Positions 19,596-28,333 of a stretch of 64,000 bases of DNA are shown here, piece after piece. The position numbers and the translations under genes are program-made. This DNA is from Actinacidiphila yanglinensis (GTDB taxonomy: Bacteria; Actinomycetota; Actinomycetes; Streptomycetales; Streptomycetaceae): assembly GCF_900107965.1 (NCBI RefSeq), contig NZ_FNVU01000016.1:124001-188000 (forward strand), read 5' to 3'. The number at the start of each line of letters is the position of its first letter. Within the stretch, counting starts at the first letter, position 1. The notes beneath the pieces are model-generated. The model saw only the letters and a program-made list of their open reading frames with translations, was not told the DNA's origin and made no database searches.

Positions 19596-19646
19596 GTGAG
19601 TGGCGGATCAGCCGTCGCTGCGGGGCGGAGCGGAGAGGTGACCGGC

Positions 19647-19913
19647 GTGAGCACAGGAGCGGAGCGTGGCCCGGGCGGCCCGACCGAGGGCGAGCGGCGG
19701 ATGGTACGGACCCGTCATGAGGCGACGCGCCTGGCAGTGGCGCTGGTGAAGGACCCGTTCGCGCCGGAGACCGCTGCCGCGGCCCGGGAGTTCTTGTCCG
19801 GGGCCGAGGCCGCCGGCGAGGCATTCGCGGAACTCCAGGCGCTTCCCAAGCACGACGTGCGCGCCCGGATCACCGAACTGATTTCCCGCCGGGGCGAGGA
19901 GGCGTGCTCATGA
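19647..19913 (+). CDS. small hypothetical protein at the start of the Tcp operon
   Basis: 88 residues from GTG 19647, preceded by GGAGAGG. It is soluble, helical and charged (RTRHEATRLAVALVKDPFAP; AAREFLSGAEAAGEAFAELQ), with no signal or membrane segment. Its stop overlaps the ATG of the TcpC-like gene (ATGA), so it belongs to the transfer operon. Longer in-frame starts upstream would run through the conserved bipartite element and were rejected. The family is not recognised; a cytoplasmic accessory or regulatory role is a guess. Confidence 0.6.
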   Translation: MSTGAERGPGGPTEGERRMVRTRHEATRLAVALVKDPFAPETAAAAREFLSGAEAAGEAFAELQALPKHDVRARITELISRRGEEACS

Positions 19914-21046
19914 AGTGGCGGCGCAGGCAGGGGAACGCGACGTGGGTCGACGAGGGGGTCGTCGGCGCCGGCGAGATGACGCCGGCGGGCGACGTCGGCG
20001 GCTGGTCGATGACCAGCGGAGCGGCCGCCAACCGGGCGGCACTGGTGCGGTGGGCGGTGTGGGGGGTGATCGTGGCGGGCCCCCTGCTGGGGGTGGCTGC
20101 ACTGTTTTCGGCGGCGTCGGCCGCCGGCGCGCCCGGGAGGTCGAGCACGGTGCAGGCGGCCCCGTCGGCTGATCCTTCGGGCACGGGGCCGGCGGGCTTC
20201 GCCGAGTTGTACGTGTCGGCGTACCTTAGCGCCGGGCAGGGCGACCAGTCGTCGCTCGCGGTGTTTTGGCCCGGCGCCGCCCAGGCGCAGTTCGACGGGG
20301 AACCGGGGGCACGGCAGGTCACGCAGGTCGCTGCGGTGCGGACGGTTCCGGCCGGGGGCGGGTTGTGGTCGGTGACGGTGGCCGCCCAGGTGATCGAGCC
20401 GGACGCACCGGCCACGTCCACGCCGGCGCCGGGCAGTTCCGGTGGCGGGGGCGATGGCGGGCAGGGGCCGGGCTTGCGGTACTTCCAGGTGGCGGTCGCG
20501 GCGGCCGGGGCGGATGCGACGGGACCGTGGGCGTACAGCGCGTTGTCGGCCCCGGCCGAGGTCGCCGCTCCGGAGGCCGCGGCGGCGCCGCGGCTCGTGT
20601 ACGGGCCGTCGCAACCGGCCGCGCCGCAGGACGCCCGGGCGCAGACCGTGCAGCAGTTCCTGACGGCGTACCTCACCGGTTCCGACGGGGGTGCGCTGGA
20701 CCGGTTCTTGTCCCCCGGGGCGCGGATGGTGCCGGTCGCGCCGGCGCCGTACACGTCGGTCGATGTCGAGGACATCGCGGCCGCCGGTGACGACACCGGC
20801 GCCGGCGCCGACCCGGCGGCGGTGCCCTCGAGCGGGGCGCAGCAGCAAGTGCTGGTCACGGTCCGCGCGACCGACCGGGACGGCACCCACGTGCCGTTGG
20901 CGTACGCCTTCACGCTCACCGCTCGCGCTGGCCGCTGGGAGATCACCTCGCTGGATCCCGGGCCGCTTCCCGCACAGCAGACCGGTGCACCGGCGCTCAC
21001 TACGACCGGCCCTGATGAGCCGTCCGGCACCCCGACCGCGCGCTGA
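19910..21046 (+). CDS. TcpC-like conjugative transfer protein (VirB8-related)
   Basis: 378 residues. One membrane anchor lies near residues 45-70 (ALVRWAVWGVIVAGPLLGVA), with the rest outside. Two similar alpha/beta units follow: GPAGFAELYVSAYLSAGQGD at about 95 and QTVQQFLTAYLTGSDGGALD at about 245, each beginning a NTF2-like fold as in TcpC, the outer-leaflet scaffold of Gram-positive type IV secretion systems. A Gly/Pro-rich linker separates them. The family normally has this N-terminal anchor plus two NTF2-like domains, so the architecture is complete. ATG 19910 overlaps the previous stop and has GAGGAGG seven bases upstream; an in-frame GTG at 19904 is less likely. A small membrane protein follows after 19 bp. 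Assignment rests on architecture and context rather than a sharp motif. Confidence 0.75.
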   Translation: MKWRRRQGNATWVDEGVVGAGEMTPAGDVGGWSMTSGAAANRAALVRWAVWGVIVAGPLLGVAALFSAASAAGAPGRSSTVQAAPSADPSGTGPAGFAELYVSAYLSAGQGDQSSLAVFWPGAAQAQFDGEPGARQVTQVAAVRTVPAGGGLWSVTVAAQVIEPDAPATSTPAPGSSGGGGDGGQGPGLRYFQVAVAAAGADATGPWAYSALSAPAEVAAPEAAAAPRLVYGPSQPAAPQDARAQTVQQFLTAYLTGSDGGALDRFLSPGARMVPVAPAPYTSVDVEDIAAAGDDTGAGADPAAVPSSGAQQQVLVTVRATDRDGTHVPLAYAFTLTARAGRWEITSLDPGPLPAQQTGAPALTTTGPDEPSGTPTAR

Positions 21047-21065
21047 CCCGAGAAAGGAACCGATC

Positions 21066-21374
21066 ATGAATGTGACGAACACGCTGGCCGTGGGGTGGAT
21101 CCAGTCCGGCACGAACCTCGGCACCAGCTTCGAGACCCTGCTGATCGACATCGTCGTCCCCATCATCGCGACGATCGGCGTCCTGGTCGTATGGGCCAAG
21201 ACCCGCTCCGGGCCGGCCGCCCTGGCCGCGATCATCCTGGGCGCAATCGTGTGGTGGGGCGTGGCCAACATGGGCGTGCTGGCCACGAAAACCGGCGACG
21301 ACATCAACCAGAGCAACAACGGCAGCGTCAGCTACTCCTCCGGCAGTGGCTACGTCTCCGGAGGGTCGCGATGA
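21066..21374 (+). CDS. small membrane protein of the conjugation apparatus
   Basis: 102 residues from ATG 21066 with AAAGGA upstream. Two hydrophobic segments (LLIDIVVPIIATIGVLVVWA and AALAAIILGAIVWWGVANMG) flank a short basic turn (KTRSG). The C-terminal 30 residues are polar and rich in Ser, Asn and Gly. The size and position between TcpC-like and TcpE-like genes recall VirB2/TcpD-type small channel components. Its stop overlaps the next start (ATGA). The exact role cannot be assigned from sequence. Confidence 0.7.
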   Translation: MNVTNTLAVGWIQSGTNLGTSFETLLIDIVVPIIATIGVLVVWAKTRSGPAALAAIILGAIVWWGVANMGVLATKTGDDINQSNNGSVSYSSGSGYVSGGSR

Positions 21375-21610
21375 CGGCCGCCATCGAGAACCTGTTGATC
21401 GTCGGCCTCGTCCGCATCGCGGCTGTCGGCGTGATTCTCGGATGGCTCAAGCGGCTGGCTGTGTTGGGTGCTTCTCTCATGCTGGGGGGCATCGCGTGCT
21501 GGGGCGTGGCCACCATGGGCACGACGCCCGGGCATGACATCCGGCCGAGCGTCCGCGTCCGCATCTCCCACCCCGCCGCGCATGGCTCCGCTGCGGGCGG
21601 ATCGCGATGA
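21371..21610 (+). CDS. second small membrane protein of the conjugation apparatus
   Basis: 79 residues from ATG 21371, overlapping the previous stop by four bases, with GGAGGG before it. Two hydrophobic helices (NLLIVGLVRIAAVGVILGWL; AVLGASLMLGGIACWGVATM) parallel those of the preceding protein, including a WGVA-MG motif in both second helices, so it is probably a diverged tandem duplicate. The tail is basic and His-rich. It is coupled to the TcpE-like gene. Function is inferred from context only. Confidence 0.65.
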   Translation: MTAAIENLLIVGLVRIAAVGVILGWLKRLAVLGASLMLGGIACWGVATMGTTPGHDIRPSVRVRISHPAAHGSAAGGSR

Positions 21611-22194
21611 CGGTGTCGGCGGCGCCTGTACCGCCGGAGGCGTTGGAGGGGCGCTGCTACACCGCGGCGCGGCGTTATCCGCTGCAGATCGGCCGGTTCG
21701 CCGGCGGCGGCCGCATCCCGGGCGGCCCGTACACGCTGACGCAACTGGCCGTGATGATTGGTGGGTTCGTGGTGCTGATCGTGACGCGGCCGGTGTGGGG
21801 CGGGCACGGCCCGTTCGATTTCCTGGTGGCGGCGGCTGTTCCGTTTGCGGCCGGGTGGGCGGTGCACCGCGTGCAGATCGACCACCGCAACCCGCTGGCG
21901 GCGCTGGTGAGCCTGAGCGGGCTCGTGGCGGGCCGGTCCACGGGGCGTATCCACGGCCGGCCCTGCCGTGCGGGAGCGCCGCGACTGGTCTCCCCGCGGA
22001 TCACCCTCCACACCGCTCCGGTTCAGGCACCCACCCGGAGCGCAGCGGCAGGGGCACCGGTTCGTGTTGCTGCACGCGGCTCGGCGCGCGCCGAGCCCGC
22101 GGCGGCGGCCGGGCCGGCCGCGGCGCCGATGGTGTCCGGGGTCCAAGCGCTGCTCGCACGGCGCACCACCATGTCGGAAGGAGGGTCGCGGTGA
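21607..22194 (+). CDS. TcpE-like conjugation membrane protein
   Basis: 195 residues from ATG 21607 (ATGA overlap). The start YTAARRYPLQIGRFAGG...GGPYTLTQL is typical of TcpE-family proteins, in which a short cytosolic segment precedes two tight membrane helices; here these are VMIGGFVVLIVTRPVWGGHG and FLVAAAVPFAAGWAVHRVQI. The remaining 90 residues are an Ala/Arg/Pro-rich tail longer than usual. TcpE is a membrane component that works with the VirB4-type ATPase encoded immediately downstream, and the GTGA overlap at 22191 supports that partnership. There is some uncertainty because the family is short and divergent. Confidence 0.7.
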   Translation: MTVSAAPVPPEALEGRCYTAARRYPLQIGRFAGGGRIPGGPYTLTQLAVMIGGFVVLIVTRPVWGGHGPFDFLVAAAVPFAAGWAVHRVQIDHRNPLAALVSLSGLVAGRSTGRIHGRPCRAGAPRLVSPRITLHTAPVQAPTRSAAAGAPVRVAARGSARAEPAAAAGPAAAPMVSGVQALLARRTTMSEGGSR

Positions 22195-24749
22195 GGATGC
22201 CGATCCGGCACGTAGCCGGGAACGTCGTGTGGACCACGCACGGCACCGCGTGGGGGGTGTGGCGGGTCTCCCCTGTCAACTACACGCACACCTCTGCGGA
22301 GGCCAAGCGGCAGCGCCTGGAGCAGGTCACGTCCATGGTGAAGGCCCTCACGGGCGAGCCGGTCCTGTTCAGCCTGTGCCCGCAGACCGACCCGGTCCGC
22401 GTGGTGCGCGCGATGACCGATGACATCGACTGGGGCGCCAGCCAGGAGTACCTCGACTTGGCCGATCGCGTGCTGACGCAGCTGGAGGCCTTGGAGTTGA
22501 CCGGGCGCACCGAGTGGCTGGCGGTGCCGCTGCCGACCGGCGGGTTCGGGAGGGCGAGCGCGGACCTCGTCACCGCGGCCTGTGCCGAGGTCAGTGCGGC
22601 CCTCGGGTTGGTGCCCGCCGCGATCGGCACGGCAGAAGAGGGCCACCGGTTCGCGCAGGCGGCCGCGATGGCGTCGACGTGGCCGTCCGGCATCGGGGTC
22701 CGGCCCGCCACCGAGGCGGAGATCTTGTGGATGTACGGGCACGCCGCGCGCCGCGGTGTCCTGGAGCCGCCTCTGCCGGAGCCGGGTGCCGACAACGGGC
22801 AGTTGTGCGGTGGCCGTTCGGTGGCGGCGCTGTCGGAGGTCGTGCTGACTGAGGGCGGGCGCGGCTGGACACCATCGAAGTCGGGTGGCAGGCGCGGGCA
22901 CGGCGAGGGACGCAATCCGTTCAGGGCGCTGCACCTCCAGGTCGACACCGAGTGGGGCAGCAGCTTCCAAGCGCTGCTGGCGCTGGCCGAGGTACCGAAG
23001 CGCTTCGCTTTCCCCGGGTCGGAGTTCCTCGCTGTCCTGGACGAATTCGATTTTCCCATCGACTGGGTGTGCCGGCTGAACGTCACGTCGGGACAGAAGA
23101 TGCTGCGCCGGACCCGGCAGCGCGCCCGGAATCTCATCCATCAGGAGAAGGAGTTCGAGGGGGAACCGACCGGTGTGCCGCCGGCGCAGGTCGAGGCCGT
23201 CGCGGATTTGCAGGAGAACAGGGAGCGGATGGGGGCCTCGCACACCGAGGTCGACGTCCAGGCGATGATCTCGTTCTGTGTGTGGGGCCCTACCCCGGAC
23301 GAAGCGCACGCGCGCGCCCTGGCGTTGCGTTCGCACTTCTCGGCGTCCGACTACACCCTGACCCGGCCGGTCGGCGAGCAGGAACGGCTCTGGTACGGGA
23401 TGCTGCCCGGTTCCCGCACGCCGCGGGTGCTGGTCGGGTACGCGCAGACGTTCCTGGCCCGGGACTTCGCGATGGCGATGCCGTGGTCGGGCAGCCAGCT
23501 GGGCGATGACAGCGGCCCGCTGTTCGGGCTGCAGCTGACCGGCGGCGGTACCCGGCCGGTGCTGGTGGACTTCGCCCGCGGTCCGGCCACCAACACCTCC
23601 GCGTCGGCTGCGTTCATCGGTGAGCTCGGCGCTGGCAAGTCCACCGCGCTGAAGGCGGCGATGTACCTGGTGCTGGCGGCCGGCCGGAAAGCGAAGTGGC
23701 CCGGGTCGCGGGGCCGGGCGGTCGCGGTCGACCGGACCGAGGACCGCGAGTGGGAACGCTTCGCGCGGGCCTGTCCGGGCAGCACGGAGGTCATCGAGGT
23801 CAACGCCGCCGCGCGGATCAGTCTGGACCCGCTGCGGATCTTCCCCGGGAAGGAAGCGGCCCGGCGCACCGAGTCGTTCCTGACGCTGCTGCTGGGCGTG
23901 ATCCCGATGAGCGACGAAGGCGTGGTGCTGTCCGAGGCGGTTGCTGCGGTCGTCGCGCATGGGGGCGCGTCGATGCAGGCGCTGCGCGCCGAACTCGCCG
24001 AACGCGGCCGCACTGACCCGGCCGCGCACGGCCTGGCCCGCAAGCTGGCCGCCGCCGCCCGCAAGGACCTGTCCCGGGTCATCTTCGACCCGGACCTTCC
24101 CCCGGTGCGTGTCAGTATCGCCGACAGCGTCGTCTTTTCGGTGTCCGCGCTGCAGTTGCCGAAGAAGTCCGAGCTGAACAGCGACTTCCGGCTGGAGCGC
24201 ATGGAGTTCGAGAAGGTGATGGGACGGGCGCTGATGTATCTGGTGGCCGCGGTGTGCCGGCAGATCACGTTCGCTTCGAAGGACGAGTTCGCCGCGACCA
24301 TCTGGGACGAGTGCTGGTGGCTGACCTCCAGCCCGGAGGGCCAGGAGCTGCTGCTGGAGATGCTGCGCGACGGGCGGAAGAACAACGCCGCGGCGTTCAT
24401 GGGCTCCCACGACCCCAACGACATCGGGCCGGAGGACAGCCATCTGGGGCCGGTGCTGCGCGGCCTGATCACCCACCGGCTGCTGTTCCGCCAGTCCGAC
24501 CGGACCTTGGCCCGGCGTGGCCTGGACTTCCTCGGCCTGGACCCTGGCGACCCTGAGTTGCTGGACCTGGTCAGCGCCCGCCTGTCGCCCGGCCGCGGGG
24601 AGCTCCCGGACGGCGAGTACGCCGCGCGGCTCGGCGAATGCCTGTACCGCGACCAGCACCAGCGGATCGGCACCATGCGGGTCCTGATTCCCGACGACCC
24701 GGCCGCCCACAAGCAGATCCACTCCACGCCCGGCCGGAGGACGGCATGA
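22191..24749 (+). CDS. VirB4/TcpF-type conjugation ATPase
   Basis: 852 residues. GTG 22191 overlaps the TcpE-like stop, and a second candidate ATG sits two codons later. The N-terminal 450 residues form the VirB4-specific domain that contacts the membrane channel. The ATPase core begins at about 477 with the Walker A motif GELGAGKST, followed by the Walker B segment TIWDECWW near 703 and a late NNAAAFMGSHDPNDIG stretch typical of VirB4/TraC sensor regions. It should hydrolyse ATP at the inner membrane to build and drive the type IV channel. Length (about 800-900) and motifs are normal and no damage is visible. Its stop overlaps the start of the VirB6/TcpH-like gene. Confidence 0.88.
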   Translation: MRMPIRHVAGNVVWTTHGTAWGVWRVSPVNYTHTSAEAKRQRLEQVTSMVKALTGEPVLFSLCPQTDPVRVVRAMTDDIDWGASQEYLDLADRVLTQLEALELTGRTEWLAVPLPTGGFGRASADLVTAACAEVSAALGLVPAAIGTAEEGHRFAQAAAMASTWPSGIGVRPATEAEILWMYGHAARRGVLEPPLPEPGADNGQLCGGRSVAALSEVVLTEGGRGWTPSKSGGRRGHGEGRNPFRALHLQVDTEWGSSFQALLALAEVPKRFAFPGSEFLAVLDEFDFPIDWVCRLNVTSGQKMLRRTRQRARNLIHQEKEFEGEPTGVPPAQVEAVADLQENRERMGASHTEVDVQAMISFCVWGPTPDEAHARALALRSHFSASDYTLTRPVGEQERLWYGMLPGSRTPRVLVGYAQTFLARDFAMAMPWSGSQLGDDSGPLFGLQLTGGGTRPVLVDFARGPATNTSASAAFIGELGAGKSTALKAAMYLVLAAGRKAKWPGSRGRAVAVDRTEDREWERFARACPGSTEVIEVNAAARISLDPLRIFPGKEAARRTESFLTLLLGVIPMSDEGVVLSEAVAAVVAHGGASMQALRAELAERGRTDPAAHGLARKLAAAARKDLSRVIFDPDLPPVRVSIADSVVFSVSALQLPKKSELNSDFRLERMEFEKVMGRALMYLVAAVCRQITFASKDEFAATIWDECWWLTSSPEGQELLLEMLRDGRKNNAAAFMGSHDPNDIGPEDSHLGPVLRGLITHRLLFRQSDRTLARRGLDFLGLDPGDPELLDLVSARLSPGRGELPDGEYAARLGECLYRDQHQRIGTMRVLIPDDPAAHKQIHSTPGRRTA

Positions 24750-27037
24750 TGCGGCCGAGCACCCGCCGGCGGCCACGAGAGCGAGGGCGGGGGCGGGGGC
24801 GGCGTGGGATGTGGATGTTCCGCGGTGCACTGACCCGGCGGCGGCTGTTCGCCCTCGCTGTCCTCGCCGCGCTCACTACCGCGTTGTGGACGACCAGCGC
24901 GCATGCTGACCCGCCGGCCGCACCCACCCCGACCCCCAGTACTTCCTCGAGCGCGACCCCGACCACAGGCGCTGCAGACGGCGCTACCACGGGGGGCGGC
25001 GGCGCCGGTGCCGACCCCAAGGAGCTCAGTGACCGCGACAAGGCGACGCTGGCGTTGATGCAGAAGCTGTCCCAGGCCGTCCCTGACGCGATCTCGGCCG
25101 GAGCCTCGGCGCAGCAGAAGGCGGACACCGAAGCGCTGCAGCACCAACTCCAGCAGCAGGGCGGCGTGCTGGGGATGTTCAACACCACCGACCGGTACGG
25201 CGTCCCGATCAACGTCTACACGATCAACCCGGATGAGGGCGGCTGGTCGGACTGGCAGCTGAAGATCTACGGGTTCCTGATCGAGCTGTGCTTCATGGCC
25301 ACCAAATGGGCGATTGCCTTCAGCGTGTGGCTGATCACCTGGGCGCTCGGGTTCGGGCTGGCGCAGATCCTCCTCGCGCCCGTGCTGAACGTGGCGTACG
25401 CGCTGCACGCCCAGGTCATCGTCACGCTGGGCCTGCCGATGCTCTGCCTGACCATCGCCGGGACCGTCTGCGCCTTCCACATCCTGATCGGCGACCGCAG
25501 CCGCGGCGTCGGGGAACTCGCTCTCAGCGTGCTGATCGCCGGCATTTACACCACGATCCTGGTCTCCCCGACGACCCAGCTCATGGGCAGCTACGGCGGC
25601 AACGGCGGGCTCCTGGCCGCGGCCAAGGGGTTCAGCTTGGAAGTCACCTCAGTGATCATCGACGCCGGGCAGGACCCGACCGGCGCCACCAGCAGCACCG
25701 ACACCAAAGTCACCGGCTCCTCTCCGACCGCGCTCACCGACCCGATCAAGAATGCGCTGGTCGACGCGCTGATCACCAAGCCGGCTGAACTCCTGGAGTA
25801 CGGCCAGTCCTTCGACGGCGACTGCGCGCAGGAGTACGCCGACTCCAAGCTTGCCCAGCTCGCCTACGACCAACGCTCCGACGACGTCATCCACTTCATT
25901 CAGGACACCGACTCCATCTCCGACATTCCCGGCCTCAGCGCCGTCAGCGCTGTCACCGGCCCGGACGACTGGGTCGTCGACAAGGTCGTCGGGATCGCGG
26001 GCGGCTGGATGCAGGACCACTACGGGCACCCGCCGATGGACAGCTTCGAGAACGACTGCGTGCGCGGCGACGTCGGGGCCGCCAAGAAGGCCTCCGTCGA
26101 CAAGGTGGCCGGCGCGTTCTTCGTGCTGCTGGCCGGGGTGTTCGTGGCGGTGTTCGTCTGCCGCCTGGCCGCATCGTTCCTGATCGCCCAGTGCAGGATC
26201 GCGCTGGAGTCCATCCGCGGCGAGGGCGTACTGGTCGTGGGTGTCATGCCCGGCGGCGGCCGCAGCGTGCTGTGGAAGTGGTGCGCCACCCTCCTGCAGG
26301 TCTTCCAAACGTTGATCATGTCGGTGGTGATGCTGGGGGTGTTCCTGGTCATCATCACCACCCTTCTCGGGCCCGACCTGGACCAGCAGTTCCAGGAACA
26401 GGGCGGGCTCGCGCTGCGGTTCCTGGTCCTGGACATCGTGTGCGCCGGCATGTTCGTGTACCGCAAGAAGATCGCCGCCAGCGCGCGCCGCTCGGGCGCG
26501 AACCTGCGCTCCCGGCTGGAAGGCGGCCGCGTCGGCGGGACGGGCCGTGCCGTCTTCCGTGCCGCTCCCAGCAAGGAGGAATCCTCCCGGCGCAGCGGCG
26601 CCGCTCGCGCGGCGGTCATGCTCGGCGCGCTGGCCCTGTCCGGCGGCACCAGCACCACCTTGCTCGGCGGCGGCCGCACCCTCGCGCGCCGCATCAACGC
26701 CGCCGGCCGCACCACCGCCCGCCCCCGCCCGGCCCCCGTGCGCGTGCCGCGCCAGCGGCCGGGCCGCCCCGGCATGCCGCCTCCCCCGCCGGCTCCCCCG
26801 GTGCCGCCGGCGCCATCAGGACCGGCGCCGGCTGGTTCGGCGACGTTGACGCGGCCGACCCTCGCCCCGCGGGCCCGACGCACCCCGCCACCACGCCACC
26901 CCAGCATGGGCGCGGCCAACTCCACCCGGCAGGCCGCACTTCGCCGCAGGCTGGACCGTCAGCGCGGGCTGCGCCCACCGCCCGGCGCCACCCGGCCGCC
27001 CTCCGCGCCCGGGCCAGGACCGGGGAGCGCGTCGTGA
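24746..27037 (+). CDS. polytopic VirB6/TcpH-like conjugation membrane protein
   Basis: 763 residues from ATG 24746 (overlap with the previous stop). The very basic N-terminus leads into a signal-like helix (LFALAVLAALTTALW), then a polar region. At least six membrane segments follow: around 175-240 (GFLIELCFMATKWAIAFSVW, LGFGLAQILLAPVLNVAYAL), 250-290, and 455-570 (FFVLLAGVFVAVFVCRLAAS, LIMSVVMLGVFLVIITTLLG). A large extracellular loop holds paired Cys (GDCAQ, NDCVR). The last 150 residues are basic and extremely Pro-rich, likely cytosolic. This matches the channel-forming VirB6/TcpH class in position and topology, although sequence identity across that class is low. The GTGA overlap with the wall hydrolase gene downstream is consistent with the known pairing of TcpH and TcpG. 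Confidence 0.75.
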   Translation: MMRPSTRRRPRERGRGRGRRGMWMFRGALTRRRLFALAVLAALTTALWTTSAHADPPAAPTPTPSTSSSATPTTGAADGATTGGGGAGADPKELSDRDKATLALMQKLSQAVPDAISAGASAQQKADTEALQHQLQQQGGVLGMFNTTDRYGVPINVYTINPDEGGWSDWQLKIYGFLIELCFMATKWAIAFSVWLITWALGFGLAQILLAPVLNVAYALHAQVIVTLGLPMLCLTIAGTVCAFHILIGDRSRGVGELALSVLIAGIYTTILVSPTTQLMGSYGGNGGLLAAAKGFSLEVTSVIIDAGQDPTGATSSTDTKVTGSSPTALTDPIKNALVDALITKPAELLEYGQSFDGDCAQEYADSKLAQLAYDQRSDDVIHFIQDTDSISDIPGLSAVSAVTGPDDWVVDKVVGIAGGWMQDHYGHPPMDSFENDCVRGDVGAAKKASVDKVAGAFFVLLAGVFVAVFVCRLAASFLIAQCRIALESIRGEGVLVVGVMPGGGRSVLWKWCATLLQVFQTLIMSVVMLGVFLVIITTLLGPDLDQQFQEQGGLALRFLVLDIVCAGMFVYRKKIAASARRSGANLRSRLEGGRVGGTGRAVFRAAPSKEESSRRSGAARAAVMLGALALSGGTSTTLLGGGRTLARRINAAGRTTARPRPAPVRVPRQRPGRPGMPPPPPAPPVPPAPSGPAPAGSATLTRPTLAPRARRTPPPRHPSMGAANSTRQAALRRRLDRQRGLRPPPGATRPPSAPGPGPGSAS

Positions 27038-28293
27038 CTGCCAAGCAGACCTGGTCGACGGTGGGAGGTGCTGCCGCCGCGGCTCTGATGCTCCTGGTCG
27101 GTCTCATCGCGCTGTTCGTCACGGTCGGCTCCGGGGCGGGCGAGGCCGCGGCCACGGTGTCCGCCCAGTACGCCGCAGCGACCCCCGCCTCGGCGCAGTC
27201 CGTCGGCGACACCCTGAAACCGGGCAGCGTGCCGGCCGAGGACGAACAGTGGATCGTCGCGGCTGCCGGCGCCTGCCCGGGCCTGCCCGCGCCGGTGCTG
27301 GCAGCACAACTCCACCAGGAGTCGGGCTTCGACCCCAAGGCGGTCTCCGCCGCCGGCGCGCAGGGCATCGCCCAGTTCATGCCCGGCACCTGGAACACCT
27401 GGAAGACCGACGCCAACGGCAACGGGACCGCCTCGGTGTGGGAGGCGCCGGACGCGATCACCGCCCAGGGGCACTTCATGTGCAAGCTCCTCCAGCAGGC
27501 CACCGACTCCGGGTACGACGGGCAGCCGATCGAGCTGGCCCTGGCCGGCTACAACGCGGGCTGGGGCGTCGTCGAGCGCTTCCACGGCGTCCCGCCCGTC
27601 TCCTTCGCCGGCGGGCAGACCGCCCACTATGTCACCGCGATCATGGCCGCCGCCCAGAACTACGCCGCGCCCGCGGCCACCCCGGGCCCGTACGACCTGC
27701 CCGCCACCACCCCGGCCGCGATCCGCGTCGCGATCGCCTGGGGCCTGAAGCAAGTCGGCGGCTGGTACTCCCTCGGCGGTGACTGCACCGACCCGCTCGG
27801 CACCGCCCCCTCCACCCGCTGCGACTGCTCCTCCCTGATCCAACAGGCCTACCGCGCCGCGGGCATCAGCCTCCCGCGCACGACCTTCGCGCAGGTGAAG
27901 GTCGGCACGGCCGTCAGCCCGGACTCGCCGCTCCCCGGTGACCTCGTCTTCTCCCCCGGAACCGACGGCACCGCCAGCAGCCCTGGCCACGTCGGGCTCT
28001 ACCTCGGCGGCGGACACCTCAGGCCCCCCACACCGGCGTGCAGATCCGCGTGGTCACCTATGCGTCGTGGCGCATGTCCACCTCGCCCATCAGCCGCGTC
28101 GTGGCCGTACGGCGCATCGTGTCGGGCTGAGCCCAACGGTGCGCAGACCCCGGAAGCCCCCATCTGTGGTCTGCACGGTGACGCTGCTGCCCTGCCCTCC
28201 GGGCCTGCCGGCGCCGATTCCTCCGAAAGTGGCACCAGAAATCTCTCGCCTGCTCGTCACAAAAGCGGAAGTCCACGCACTTGCAGCAGTTGA
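27034..28293 (+). CDS. TcpG-like wall hydrolase: transglycosylase plus NlpC/P60 peptidase, frameshifted at the 3' end
   Basis: Starts at GTG 27034 (overlap with the previous stop). One membrane anchor (AAAALMLLVGLIALFVTVGS) precedes a lytic transglycosylase domain at about 75-200 (LAAQLHQESGFDPKAVSAAG with the catalytic Glu, QGIAQFMPGTWNTW, ALAGYNAGWGVV) and an NlpC/P60 domain at about 230-330 (RCDCSSLIQQAYRAAG with the catalytic Cys, PGHVGLYLGGG with the His). This two-domain layout is that of TcpG/Orf14 enzymes that open peptidoglycan for the transfer channel. After GGGHL near 28018 the frame is lost. One missing base (or four) would restore QAPHTGVQIRVVTYASWRMS and a natural end at 28130. 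As read, an unrelated tail runs to 28293 and the third catalytic-site residue region is gone. Either a mutation or an assembly error. Confidence 0.8.
   Translation: MTAKQTWSTVGGAAAAALMLLVGLIALFVTVGSGAGEAAATVSAQYAAATPASAQSVGDTLKPGSVPAEDEQWIVAAAGACPGLPAPVLAAQLHQESGFDPKAVSAAGAQGIAQFMPGTWNTWKTDANGNGTASVWEAPDAITAQGHFMCKLLQQATDSGYDGQPIELALAGYNAGWGVVERFHGVPPVSFAGGQTAHYVTAIMAAAQNYAAPAATPGPYDLPATTPAAIRVAIAWGLKQVGGWYSLGGDCTDPLGTAPSTRCDCSSLIQQAYRAAGISLPRTTFAQVKVGTAVSPDSPLPGDLVFSPGTDGTASSPGHVGLYLGGGHLRPPTPACRSAWSPMRRGACPPRPSAASWPYGASCRAEPNGAQTPEAPICGLHGDAAALPSGPAGADSSESGTRNLSPARHKSGSPRTCSS
28257..28289 (+). promoter_or_regulatory. bipartite conserved element, copy 2 (upstream of the coupling-protein operon)
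   Basis: TCACAAA (28257-28263), 12 bases, then CGCACTTGCAGCAG (28276-28289), identical in both words and in spacing to 19563-19595. It ends 44 bases before ATG 28334. Two sub-operons of the transfer region thus share the element. Confidence 0.6.
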
Positions 28294-28333
28294 AGGCGGC
28301 GAACGTCCGCTCGGCTGGTCGACGGGAGTGGTG

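Noticed and set aside
22023..24830. Long minus-strand frame opposite the VirB4-type ATPase
   Set aside because: The plus strand has Walker motifs and coupled starts; the antisense product is Arg/Gln-rich with no family.
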